Of a DNA stretch of 64,000 nt, positions 1-12,600 are shown one piece after another (the stretch's first letter is position 1; each line of letters begins with the position of its first letter). The DNA comes from Incurvaria masculella (Eukaryota > Arthropoda > Insecta > Lepidoptera > Incurvariidae): positions 7,427,036 through 7,491,035 of the forward strand of contig OX335643.1 in the NCBI GenBank assembly GCA_946894095.1, given 5' to 3'. The translations under genes and the position numbers were made by a program. Below the pieces are notes generated by a model that saw only the letters and a list, made by a program, of their open reading frames with translations, was not told the origin of the DNA and searched no databases.

Positions 1-39
1 TTCCGTTTTTTATTTGTGAAAAACTGTTCTGAGAGACCA

Positions 40-150
40 AGAGTACTCCGAAAAACAAAATGTACCTCGCCTCGCGATACCACGCTCAGCGAGGCACCGT
101 GCCAGCGGATTTGTAGACTGTCGCAGAGCTATCAAGCTTTTTTAAAATTA
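40..150 (-). mobile_element. Non-LTR (Jockey-like) C-terminal scrap
   Basis: The minus strand encodes a tail reading KKLDSSATVYKSAGTVPR followed by a stop at 86. It closely resembles the plus-strand tail KLNSSVLIHKACSMVPR at about 33470-33520, and the DNA beyond the stop (GCGTGGTNTCGCGAG) is shared as well. This is a short 3' remnant of the same retroelement family, lying in an intron of gene A. The rest of 1-323 shows nothing else recognisable, and the second half of MIB repeat d is not in it. Confidence 0.5.
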
Positions 151-323
151 TGTTTAAAGACTCCAAGGTTATATGATTGAGGATAAACACCCTACGGCAG
201 ACACTTTCATTAATATGAGTCTCAGCGACATCTACATTTGAAGCATTGTAATCAGATTTTTGAAAATAATCTGCAAAAGTTTCTGGTTGTGACATTTGTC
301 GGAAGCAGACCGTCACAACTAAC

Positions 324-674
324 CTTTCTCATTTCGTCAGTGAATCCTATGCGACTTCCAAAGCGCCTCTTAACTGTATCCTCGTCGGCGAGCACCTGCA
401 CTAGGTCTCCTTCCACAAACTCTCCCCTCGCTGCATCGATCGTTGTCTCTCTCTCCGTCGTTGCATCTCTCTCCGTCGTTGTCTCTGTTTCCGTCGGTGT
501 TTCTGTCTCCGTCGTCGTCTCTGTATCCGGGTGGGATGAACTCGTCTCACCGACGATGTACCCCGGGACAGTGCGGGCGCTGACCTTCACCACAGCGATG
601 GCGGCTTCATTTCCATCTTGATCCACAAGTTCACATTTGTACCAGCTCAAATCCTCAGGTTTTACGTCATTTAT
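324..674 (-). CDS. Gene A exon 16: Ig-c 3' part fused to MIB-1d
   Basis: Residues 587-703. It opens after CACACAG with INDVKPEDLSWYKCEL (F/G strands and second Ig Cys), runs through a Thr/Glu-rich linker (TETETPTETETTTERD), and ends with the MIB first half EFVEGDLVQVLADEDTVKRR. The donor is AAG|GTTAGT at 323. In modules a and b these two parts are separate exons. Here they are one open frame, with relic splice signals inside (donor-like GTGAGA starting at 550, acceptor-like ACAG ending at 521) only 30 nt apart, too short for a normal intron. Confidence 0.85.
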
Positions 675-3600
675 CTGTGTGCAGTTCCAAACGAGCTCAA
701 TGTTTTATATGGTACGAGTGATGCTGAAACCTCTCAAAATCCATGGTACTCGTAATTATTATTATAATAGGGTTATAATTCAACCCTAGACTAGAGGAAC
801 ACATATGTGCGCAAGACTTATATGATTTTCTCATGGATATTAAAAAAAATATCATCAAAATCGGTTCACCCTGGCGAAAGTTATGAGGTAACAAAGATAA
901 AAAAAAACATACAGACGAATTGATAACTTCCTCCTTTTTTGAAGTCGGTTAAAAATCACTCACATGGACACATGTTACAACTAAACCGAACTTATAACGA
1001 ATTAAAGCGAAGGAAATACTTTTTCACCAACCAGGTAATTGACACTTACAAAGCAAGTGTTACGTGCAATTTTAGTGAACAGTTTTAAAAAATAGACTTG
1101 ATGCGTTCATAAAATAGTTTAAAAAAAAAGTTCACTACCAATTATGAACTAAAAAGTACATGTATCCGTTTTAAGCTAATAGTGTACTTGAATCATAATA
1201 ACAGTAATTATAAAACCGATATAATAACAAATAAAATTAAAATGAAGAGCCGTTGGCTGAATACACGTATTTTATTCTACCGAATGTAGAATCCAATGTA
1301 AAAATGATGTGTCCACATTACCTGCAGTGTCAAGATTTGCGATGCCCCTTCGAGACGCTCTTCAATGTCAACTCTACCAAATAAATGTTCGTGATAGATG
1401 ACTTCGTCCCCCTTTACCTGGCATACGAGGAATGCATGTTATGAATATCATACATCTTTTGATGTTGAATATTTTCCTAAATTAGCTAGTTATTTCTGAT
1501 AATATAAAACTGAAATTCATACAGGGTGTTAGCGGAGGTATGGTGTTCCTTGGCAAATTTGGAGCAAAAAACATTTTTGTGTACGACTGAAAATAATGTT
1601 TTCTACCTTTTTTGCTCCAAATATGCCAAGAAACACGTGGTTAACATTTGGACCATACCTCCGCTAACACCCTGTATAATGTTAGTAAATATTTTTTTTT
1701 AAATCGCAATTAGGAAAATTATGCAGGTGTGATTCAAATAATCTATAGCATTTAAGGTGGGCCATCCTGCTCAACTCCCCATAAAAACGGGGAAAGAAGA
1801 TCACGCCCATATTTCTTGTCAGAGATCCCAAATTTTGCTCAAAATAGCTTTATTTGATTGATGACCGTTGGCATTGTAAAATTGTGTTTGGTTCTAAGTT
1901 ATAAGGTCCGAAAGTTCGAATTTTTCACGCGTTTTATACAATAACTTTGAGGTGGATTAAGCAATGATAAAGTAAGAACATCTTAAAAAGATTAGTCATG
2001 AGACATAGCTTAATTAATCAAGATTTATAATCGATTTGGGTTTTGTTTGATTTTTTTACTATAGCGGTCGTGGTTTGCATTTTAGCTGTAAGTCGTTTTG
2101 TAATTAAAATTTTCGTAAATGTTACCAAATCATATTATTCACTATGCACATTGTCTTTTTTATGGACATGTTGCATCTTTCTCATCACGGAGCCTGTCTT
2201 TTTCTTTGAAACAGAGAAGGTCCAAGAGCGCAACATCTCGGTTTTGTACCGTGCCCGCGAATGAGTTAGTCCCGCCGGGTTGGGCCACCTTAAGGGGGTT
2301 AATCAGTATCGAGACCTGCGGCCTTATAACCGAACAGCGATAGTCGCTGCCAGCGTTAGTATCGCTGCTAATGAGCCATCGCATACAAGATTTTTCGGCT
2401 ACCATCGACTTACCGATACCCTATGTCGATGGCGGCTACAGATAAAAATTAATTGCGGTTGCCTATCTTTTATCCGCAGTAACGGTAGCCGCAAAATTTG
2501 GTATGCGATGTCTCCTTAGCAGCGACACAGTCGCTGTTCGGCAATAAGGCCGCTGAATTGATTGAGGATAAAAAAATGGAATTAAATAAAACCTTTTTTG
2601 TCATACATATCTGAAGTAAATTTATATAGCGGAACCAATTTTGTACCGCATTTTTGCAACTATACATTTCACAAATCGACTTAGTTTCTGATACTTACCA
2701 ACCGCGTTAAGGGCTACAGATGAATTTAATTACCTACACCCTGTATAAATGGAACTCCTAATTTTAATTGGAAAATATAAAACAAATCTGTAATCTTTTT
2801 GACGTATTTGTTTTGTTCATAAATTCATAAGCAAGTTATATTTGATAAATAAGATTTGGTTATTATTATAAAATGAAGACGTTTCATATGTTCAGTATCG
2901 ATCACAATCTTTGTGTATTCATAATCAATATTTAAATCTTGGAACTTCAAAACGAGAAAACAAATAATTTAAAAGCTTAAAAAGTATATTAACTGGGTCG
3001 TTATAACTTTTCATTTCATCAAATTTCAGTTTTATTAAACAAATTACTCACCATTTTCACAATAAATTTGGAGCTTTTTTCCGGTACTGTGCATGTTAGA
3101 TTCACAGAATTTCCTATTGTCGTACGCATAATGCTGATTGTTTCTTTGCTATGAACACATTCTGTAAAAAATATTGATGTTTAAATATGAAACACATTAA
3201 TACAACGAAATAAATCTCAGCTTAATAAATATGTTTACGATAAGTTAAAAAAGGTGGGAAATAAATATATCCAGCAGTATTTCATTTTTAGAATCAAACA
3301 AGTTTTCTAAAAAAAATGTAATAGAGTTGTACTAATAAAACAAGATTACACTACTAAAATAAAAAAGCTGCATGGGTTGCATACTAGCAAGCAATCCAGT
3401 CACGAGGAGTACATTGCGTATAACATTTCTGCCACTCAAAAAATATTGAGGCATTCCTTTAGGCTCCGACTGAGTTCAGCGGGGATCTCCGTACGCATTA
3501 TATTTGCGTTAGGGTTCATTGTTGTATGCGCGTCAGAATCGTTTTCATGCGAGCGTGACGAAGCGAAATTGTTTTTAGTCTGTAAAGTCTATTATTTAAC

Positions 3601-6600
3601 GTAAATTTATATATGTTTCACGCTAATTCACTAGATAAATATGTGATCTTGTACGACAAAAAAAAATCTAAATCATTTATTATCTCCAAGCGCGCCGCCT
3701 GGTGTTTACAAAGTTATTTCTTATAAAGAATATAACCGGCGCATTAAAATCGGTTTACGGTCATACACTAGATAATAGTCCAAACTTTGATATTTTTTAT
3801 TTTTTAATGGGTGTTTATTCTTAACTGACGCTGAATTTTTGTTTTATGCAACATGGATGGCAAAAACCACTATCGTTATGATATTAGCCCAATACACCAG
3901 ATTCCCGAAGGAATTAGTTGCCTTACCAGGACCTTCCCTTTATGAGCACTACTACATTGAACTGGATGGAAAACACGGACAATTTTTCATTACCGCTTCG
4001 ACCATCTTTTCATCAAATGCGATGGTACCAACCCGGGCGGGCTTAAACCCTACCACCTAGTAGGGGACCTACAGTTTTACATGGATTCCGAACCATGCAT
4101 TTGTGACGAAATGCACTTATCGAAATCAGAAAGAGAAAGAAAGTGGTGTATGTAGGAGCGAGGAATTGAACCCAGACCTCTAGTACGCTAGGTCAGTTCC
4201 CGCGCCACTAGGCTACGAGCAGCTCGTAAATAAAAATAACCCAAAATTATTGGAGATTAGCGTCATATGCAGCCTTAAGGAATATCGGGTGGTACGGTAC
4301 GTTGATTCTTAGTTTTTTTAATGCATCATGTTGCTGGATTAGCGGCATTGTTCATGAGGTATATTCAGGTTGCAGAACAATTCCGAACTATCGGAGGCAC
4401 TCGACACCGGCGGATGGACTGCAGGAAAACTCTCATGTGGGGTGGTAAAATTGCGGTAAGCCTGTTTAGGCAATCAAGTTCCATACAATGGCTTTATGGC
4501 CATATGCTTATAATAATTGATTAACTTACTTTTTGATATTTTTGGTGCACTACTTCCTGCCGAGGCGAGTTTGATGAGAGCCTTGGGGTGGTAATACCAG
4601 GTGTCACCACAAATTTCCACGTATAATTTCTTGTCGCTGTCTATCCTTAGCACTTTTCCTATTTTCCCCAGCGTCTTAAACAATGATAAACAGAGTTTTT
4701 TTTTTATGTGACTGGACATGGATGGCTAATACCACAAGTTCTGTCATGGTATTAGCCCAACACACCACATGGGAACTAGGTGCCATGCCAGGACCTTCCT
4801 TATATTGCACGGCTACATTGAACTGGATGGAAAACACGGACAATTTTCATTGCCGCTTCGACCATCGTTCATCCAATGCGATGGTACCATCCCGGGCGGG
4901 ATAAACCCTACCACCTAGTAAGTAAGGAAGGGGACCTACAGCTTAACGTGGAATCCGAACCACGGCCAGCCTCTCTTAACGGTCGAATGGTCACCCATCC
5001 AAGACCAGACCGGACCCAGCGTTGCTTAACTTCGGAGAGCGATCGCCGAAGTGTCGCGCCACTGGGCCACTGAGGCTGACAATACATTTTGACACATCTT
5101 GCCGGCACTGGCTAACTTACCATTAAGTAAATAAATATACTTTTTCGTACTAAGCAGGTACGTCGCTTATTCCAAGAAATTTGATATGAATGTATCACAC
5201 TGCACACTCTTCTTCGCCAGAAGTAATCGAACCGACAGGAAAGAAAAGACGAATCCGAGTGTGTAATATACATCTAATGGAGGAAATAAAGAAACTGAAA
5301 ACTGAAACACAATCGACCGTTAAGAAAGGACACATTAATTAAAGAAAGAGCTCAGTAAAAAGAATTACTTTACGAATATACTGCAAGGCTGGACGCGAAC
5401 TAGCAAAACATACCATTCGCGGATATTGCGTCTTCAAATTTCGCCGCAGTCCCTCCTCCCGTAATCAATGCCTCCTACTAACACAGTGTTTAAGATTATA
5501 CCTACATACATTTATTTAACTCTTCATTTGCGTTGCGGGCATTGACTGCAAAGATTGAACATTCAAACATATTGATACATACAAATGTTATGTGTAATAC
5601 AAATCTTATATGTAATAAGTCAACCTAATACTGGCTCTAGCGTCTGATGCCAAATACGATTTTGGTGACGACGGCAATATGTTTAAAATAAAATTGCGTG
5701 AAAACTGTTTCTAGCTTTAGTATTTTTTTTATATTCCTTGCGTTCTATATTCCGTAAAAAGGTACTTTCCAATCTGTTTAAATGACAGTACCTCTAGAAA
5801 TTGCACAGTTGCACGCATGATTTGCGTAGCCGTATTGTTCAATCAGTTATGAGTGTTATTTTTACTTAGGGTTTCTGCCACCAAGTACTGATTTACTTAA
5901 TCTTCACATTAAAGGGATTTTCTGGCCATCTTGCAATCGATACTAGTACAAGATATTGTATTGTATTTGCATTCTTTATTCATCATCCATAGAGACTACA
6001 CTGCACTCGGATTTGTCATATTTTAACATTGGCCAGTTCAGCAAAACAAAACACAGCGAAGAAGAATTGGAAAGAAACTCCGCTGTTTTTTTTTCAATAT
6101 CCACTTAGTCTGAATTTACAAAAGTGTTTGTCAATTATGTTTTTGTTGTAGTTTATCATAAACTACTACAGTGAGCTGATAACATGGTTACATATCCCTT
6201 TCAATGCTACAACCTACAGAAAATTAAGAGCATAATGGTTTGAGAGCAGCCCCATCAATAAAGAAAGAATATATTCCCGTATGGGATTTTGACCAATACC
6301 CGGAAACTTAACTTAAAATACATAACTAAAATAAAATAAAATTCGGGTGTATATAGCCCTCGTCATTATTGATACGAAATTGTATCAAATCAAAATGTAT
6401 TGGTCAGTAACTTCATACTGCACGTAGTACTTATCAATGATAATGAGCACTTAAGTAATAAAGGCACTTTAAGTGTCGATTAAAATAAATCAGTAGTTGG
6501 TGAAAACCAGGCTCAGCCGTACTATCAACACTAGCATCGGTCTAAATAAATGTTTAATATTAACTGTTTGGGCTCATTTATAGATACTTTACTAAAATGG

Positions 6601-9600
6601 ATTGCATTTTAACTGTGCTAAAACAGAACAGTTTGAAATAATTTAATTTCTGTGATGATTTCGTGTTACAATGATCCTATGAAATAAAACGCAGCCAACA
6701 TAAGATTACCTGCTGCATTTTGCTGACAAAGCCGACGCTCTTCTCGTGTATCACTCTAACTTTGTCTTCGTCGGAGAGCACCTGCACCATGTCTCCTTCC
6801 TCGAACTCTCCCACCGCAGCCGGAGTCATCTCTCTCTCTAGGTAGGGTGAACTTGTATCTGTTGCAATTAATGCAAACATAAATTCTCTCTTTGAATTTG
6901 AATTTGAATTCCTCTAAGACATTTTACGACTGTCGTGAAGTCATCTCTGGCTCTCGGGCTCTGAGATTAAAACATTTGAAGAAATACTCTCTATGTCCAT
7001 TGCCCAAGGCACAATTTTGCCCGCCGACTGCGAATAAAACTAGCGTAATCGTAATTCGGGCCCTAACGTTTCCCACCCCTAAAAGTTATCGAATCTTATA
7101 AAAAAAATCTTGGTTTTATGACAGTAAGTTTTTATTTTTTAGTAAATATCTGTTTTTTGCCATTGAAATAAAATATAAAATGACAGTAAAAAAAGACAAC
7201 TTTTTTCAATATTTTCTAATCTAAAAGGTTAACCATAAAAATAAAAAAAACATTTGGATGTACGTTTCAAAAATATATTTTTGAATCCAAACTTAAAAAA
7301 ACCTAGTAAAATCGCCCGTAGTTTAAGGAATTGACAGGGTAACGACTGTCTTAGTAATAGAATGAAACAAAATGAAAATATGCAAGAGACCAGCGGTCTT
7401 TTAGTAGCTTCAGGGTACGAGCAGCTTCAAATAAAATCAATGTTAAGCCAAACTCACTTGCTTCGCGCAACACCTTCACAGCGCCGGCGGCAGCCAGTCC
7501 TTCGTGGTTCCTAAGCTCGCAACTGTACCAGCCGGCATACTCAGACACCATATTTTCGATCTGCCCGAAAATGTGTTCGATTATGAGGTCATAAGAAAAC
7601 CAACAAATAAGTCTATGAGTAATTGATGTTTGAAAACATCATGTTTGGATATATCTAATCATTTAGAAGAAATGAACCCCAATGTATTACAATCAAGGAT
7701 TTCATATATATTTTTTTATGTGACTGGACATGGATGGCTATATCACAAGTTCTGTCATGGTATTAGCCCAACACACCACATAGGAACTAGATGCCATGCC
7801 AGGACCTTCCTTATATTGCACGGCTACATTTAACTGAATGGAAAACACGGACAATTTTCATTGCCGCTTCGACCATCGTTCATCCAATGCGATGGTACCA
7901 ACCCGGGCGGGATAGACCCTACCACCTAGTAAGTAAGGAAGGGGACCTACAGCTTAACGTGGAATCCGAACCACGGCCAGCCTCTCTCAACGGTCGAATG
8001 GTCACCCATCCAAGACCAGACCGGACCCAGCGTTGCTTAACTTCGGAGAGCGATCGCCGAAGTGTCGCGCCACTGGGCCACTGAGGCTGACAAAATTTAT
8101 GAATGGAGATATGTTTTCTTATTCAATCATGCCACATCGGCCCAACCGTCATTGTCGTCGACTAGTCTTTTGACCAGCCCTTTGAGTTACTATTCATGTA
8201 GAATATATTTCAGCCCGACATTGAGCCGAGCGGGACCGGGTACCTCAGCTAGTTCAGGATAAAGATGGGGGATCGACTCAGAGCATCTGACATCTAATAC
8301 TTCTGTTCATATTTGTTTGGTGATTCAAATCGCCACTACCATTTGTTTTATTAATTGAAAAGCTTACTTACCAGCATTGTGTAGATCGTAGTTGAATTTT
8401 CGTTTCGAATGCTGAGACGTTCAGGAATAAATTTTACACCATCCTTTAACTGTTGAAAACGAATTATGTATAAGTATTGAAATATTAAACTTCTATTTAT
8501 AATTAACAAATATTACATCTCCAAATATTCTCTTTTTAACGAATCAACAGGTTAACCCCAGAACGGTTCAATTGAAAACATAATATCCAATAACACTTTT
8601 CCAGAAAAATAAAAATCGAACAAAATTTAAATATGTCAAATAGTAGAAATCTTAATTACCCCTCAAATAAAAAAAACCTAGAATATAGGCCAGATATTCA
8701 CATTACGAATAACGTACTATCTTGAAAAGGCAACTATTACGCTCTTGGTTTCATATTTTGGAACCAATTACAGATTTTATGAGAAACTATCTGAAGCGAC
8801 AGTGGAATAATGCAAACTTTAACTAGGTAGATCAGTCGTTGCATGGATAAACATAGAAGATAGAAATCAAATAGCTCTTTTAACAAATTACCGTGACTTC
8901 AAAAACTTTGTTTTATTCTACGAAAGTCTAAAGACTTTAGTTATCCGAACACTTTACTATCTTCACTGCTCTCCTTCGGTTTAAATTAGAACCGGGAGCA
9001 ACAATCTGATTTCCACATGAAGGTTTCTATATTCTCTTGCTTCTTACGATGCATGGCTGCACGTATTTTGAAAGTATCAACATCTAAATATTAATATTAT
9101 GACTTTAAAACTATAATTATGAATGCTCACCCATGTCAGGTTATAGGAACGTTCGGGCGTGTTGTTATATGTAACTGCTTCCACTCTTACGGTATTACCG
9201 ATTCTCTCTTGCTTCACTTTGATCGTGGCCTCGGTATGGATGCAGTCTGGTCACATGAAATAATTTAAATTGAAATAAAAGCTTTCTTATATAAAACCAA
9301 TAAAAAAACATTGAAGACGCCTTGTCCGTTATCCTGAGACTCCTCATATTATTTAAGTAGGAGCCTAAGTTAAATATGAAATAGGTATCATAAATATGCA
9401 AAATATCATTTTCCTTTTATTTACCAATATCTGTAACAATGGTCTATGAATGATAAGCATACCTTTAGATACCAAAGGCGTACTGCTGCTGTTTGCTGAC
9501 TCGAGCTTGATTACTGCCTTGCGGTTATAAGCCCACGAAGTTCCACAAACACTTATTTGAAGGTCTCCACCATATTGGCTATTTTCGACGATTCCTATTT

Positions 9601-12600
9601 TTCCCAGAGTCTGCAATAAAAAAAAATTGTGTACCCGACCGGCCACAATATTCGATCTCTATTTTTAGGTGAAATCTTGAACTAACTACATGCAAAAACA
9701 ACGGAATTATACACTAAACTGTGAAGCATTATGGCGTGTGGTCATAGATCATGTTTCACAGAATCTGTGTTCATTGGTTCACATGTATCAAATTTGAAAA
9801 AAAGTTTTTTAACTTCATAGAAGCTGCGATGTGACGTGAGGTCATAACTTGTATGAAGCTCTTCAACGCTATTTAACTGTAATGCGTTCGACGTTAATTT
9901 GCAGGTGGGACGACGACACCATGTGCATCGGCGGAATGCAGTGGTTCCGTGCCGCTGAGGGCCGGGAGGACTCGATAAAGATTGTAGAGGCGTATGTCCA
10001 GCAGTGGACGCAAACACGCTGACTGACTGGCATGCGTTCTGTTATAACGTGAGGCATAAAATGTATGTAAGTACGATGTTGGACTGATCTGTGGTAGACA
10101 GGACCAGCTTTTTCCAATTGTACCACAATGCGAAGTGTTTTTATTATTCATTATGGAAATCTGGATGCTGCCATGCGTTATCTCACAAATTTTAGAAAAT
10201 TCGACACGCTTTACAGCTCAGCATATATATTGAAACTCAGTCAGTGTCTGTAACACATGTTGTTTCTATGTATCATCCAATTGACCAATTTGAAGGTTAA
10301 AATTGAAAAATTTGTATTTTTTTACCTTGTGAATCTTATACACACGACCACTTTGTAACTAACATGTAAGATTCTGGCTCCTGATAGACTAGCAGGATAG
10401 GATTACAATAAAGGTAAATACCAGTTGCATTAAGCTATTCCAACCACCATGGCCATACTCTAGTTTGCGGACTGTATCCTGGTCATATAGCACCTGCACC
10501 ACGTCTCCCACCGAGATGGTTTCGTCGTCCATATCCGTCGTCTCCATTGTCGTCTCCATCGTAGTCTCCGTTGTCGACTCTGTTCCTATCCATAAGGCAT
10601 TATTATTATCACGATCTTAGGCTGGAAGAAACTGGAACTAACACTAACCTAACTATTGTCAAAAGTGGCATTTCATCCATACGAAATGTGTCCGCAGTAC
10701 AGAAATAAATATAATTAAATCTGCTGGCAAGTGATACCTTCCTACGGGGTGCATAGGTACGCGGATGGCTCAGGGGTTAGGACTCTGCATGTGGTGCCGT
10801 GATATAAGAAACTACTATTTTTCGTAAGTTTTCGTTTCTTATTTGACTATTTATCTCAACCATAGAGTGGTCCTCCCCATTTCGATGCACCAGCGCGTAC
10901 CGTTGACGATTTATTTAATTAACTTCTGGAAGAACTACACTAAGCTAAGCTGATGGAAGTCAGTTGAGAATAAAAGAAGCCGCAAGGAAACTGCACGGGC
11001 ACAGAATAAGTAATAGTGCTACGCACGTGGCACGGGTAAATACCGTCCAATTAACGTTTATTTTTAAACTCAACGGTTTTTTTGTGTATAGCTTAAGGCA
11101 AAGAACAAAAGAAACAGCACCCTCAGTGTAAAGGTATGAACAATATAAATTACTTAATCACACAAAGTTTAATACCCACAAATGTATAGTTACAATAAAT
11201 AACGCTCAAACTCCACCAATGGGTGGGTCATATGTATGGTAAGAAAAAATGGCATCAAAATCAAGAGAACGGACTTTACGACATTATTAACAAAATAGAG
11301 ACTTATTCTAGCAGTAATCCTTCCTGTTGCTACAACCACAAAAGTAATATAGCTAAAACAGAAGGAATAATATAACACAGGATCATAAATACAGGACGGA
11401 ACACGCGGCGATAGGCAGCTCATATTCTCAATTTGCACACAATGATTATTTCAAGCTATACAGTTACGCAGATAGACCATGAAAGTCAGATGAAAGTAGC
11501 CCTGACAAGGGATTCACAGATCAGTGTGTAAACAATCAAAGCAGAGAAAAAAAGGGGAGGTTGGCGTTAAACGGGTCCCCGCCGCATGGACATATTGTTC
11601 ATGTAATCATATTGGAAAACGGCCACGCTCCGTGTGCTGAATAAATAATGACGGAAGTGGTGACTGAAACTATTTGGCATAGCTCCACGTGTGATTTTTT
11701 ATTTTTTCATCAATACATTCTCATATAAATTTATAAAATAATAGCCACCCACAGAACTGAAACCCCAAATCCAATCTTTGAAAATTATGGAGCGACTCTC
11801 AATCTGTGTCATCGACTTTTTCGTTGTTGCCATACGTGGTGTCATGTATTTAAAAAAAACCTTAAAATTAAGTTAAATTTTGAGTTTAAGGGAATTTGTT
11901 TTGAGTTTATGAGTGAGAGAATTGAGTTTAATGGAAATTACCATTATATTCATTGTCTACTATGACCTCCACTGCCCCAGCAGCTTCTAATTCACCATTA
12001 TTAATCACCTCACAGGTGTACCAGCCTGCATCTTCAGTCTTCGCATCTTTGATCTGTGTGAACGAAATTAATTTCAGTAACATCAATTATTTTAAATACA
12101 ACATCAGGTTCACACACTTCATACATTTTAGATAAATCTGCTTTTATATTTGCGAATATTCAACACACTAAACATTTTGGTTTCAATGATTGCGCGAAGG
12201 TCAGATCTGATCACTGTCGTCGATAGACGTTTTTCTTCACGGAGATCGACGATCGACGATCTCCGTCTTTTCGTTAGAATGATCGGCAACAGAAAAAATG
12301 CAGGAGCCCATAAATGTCAAACCTACACATATTTTTTAAATCAATATATCTGTAAAAGAACAAACTAAAATTAACCTAGCGACACTACATAAAAAAACAA
12401 AAATCACTAACCGTACAACAAGTATAGAAATCCGCCATGATGAAGATTGGTATCGTGCCATACACTTAGTCAAATTTAACTCCTATGTCTTGGATAACAA
12501 GTCGGCTAGTAGGAATATGCGGCAGTTTTTGAGTTAACTAGTACACCTTCATCGTGAAAGGAATCTTAGTGGTATGGAAATGCAATTTTTTTTAAATATA

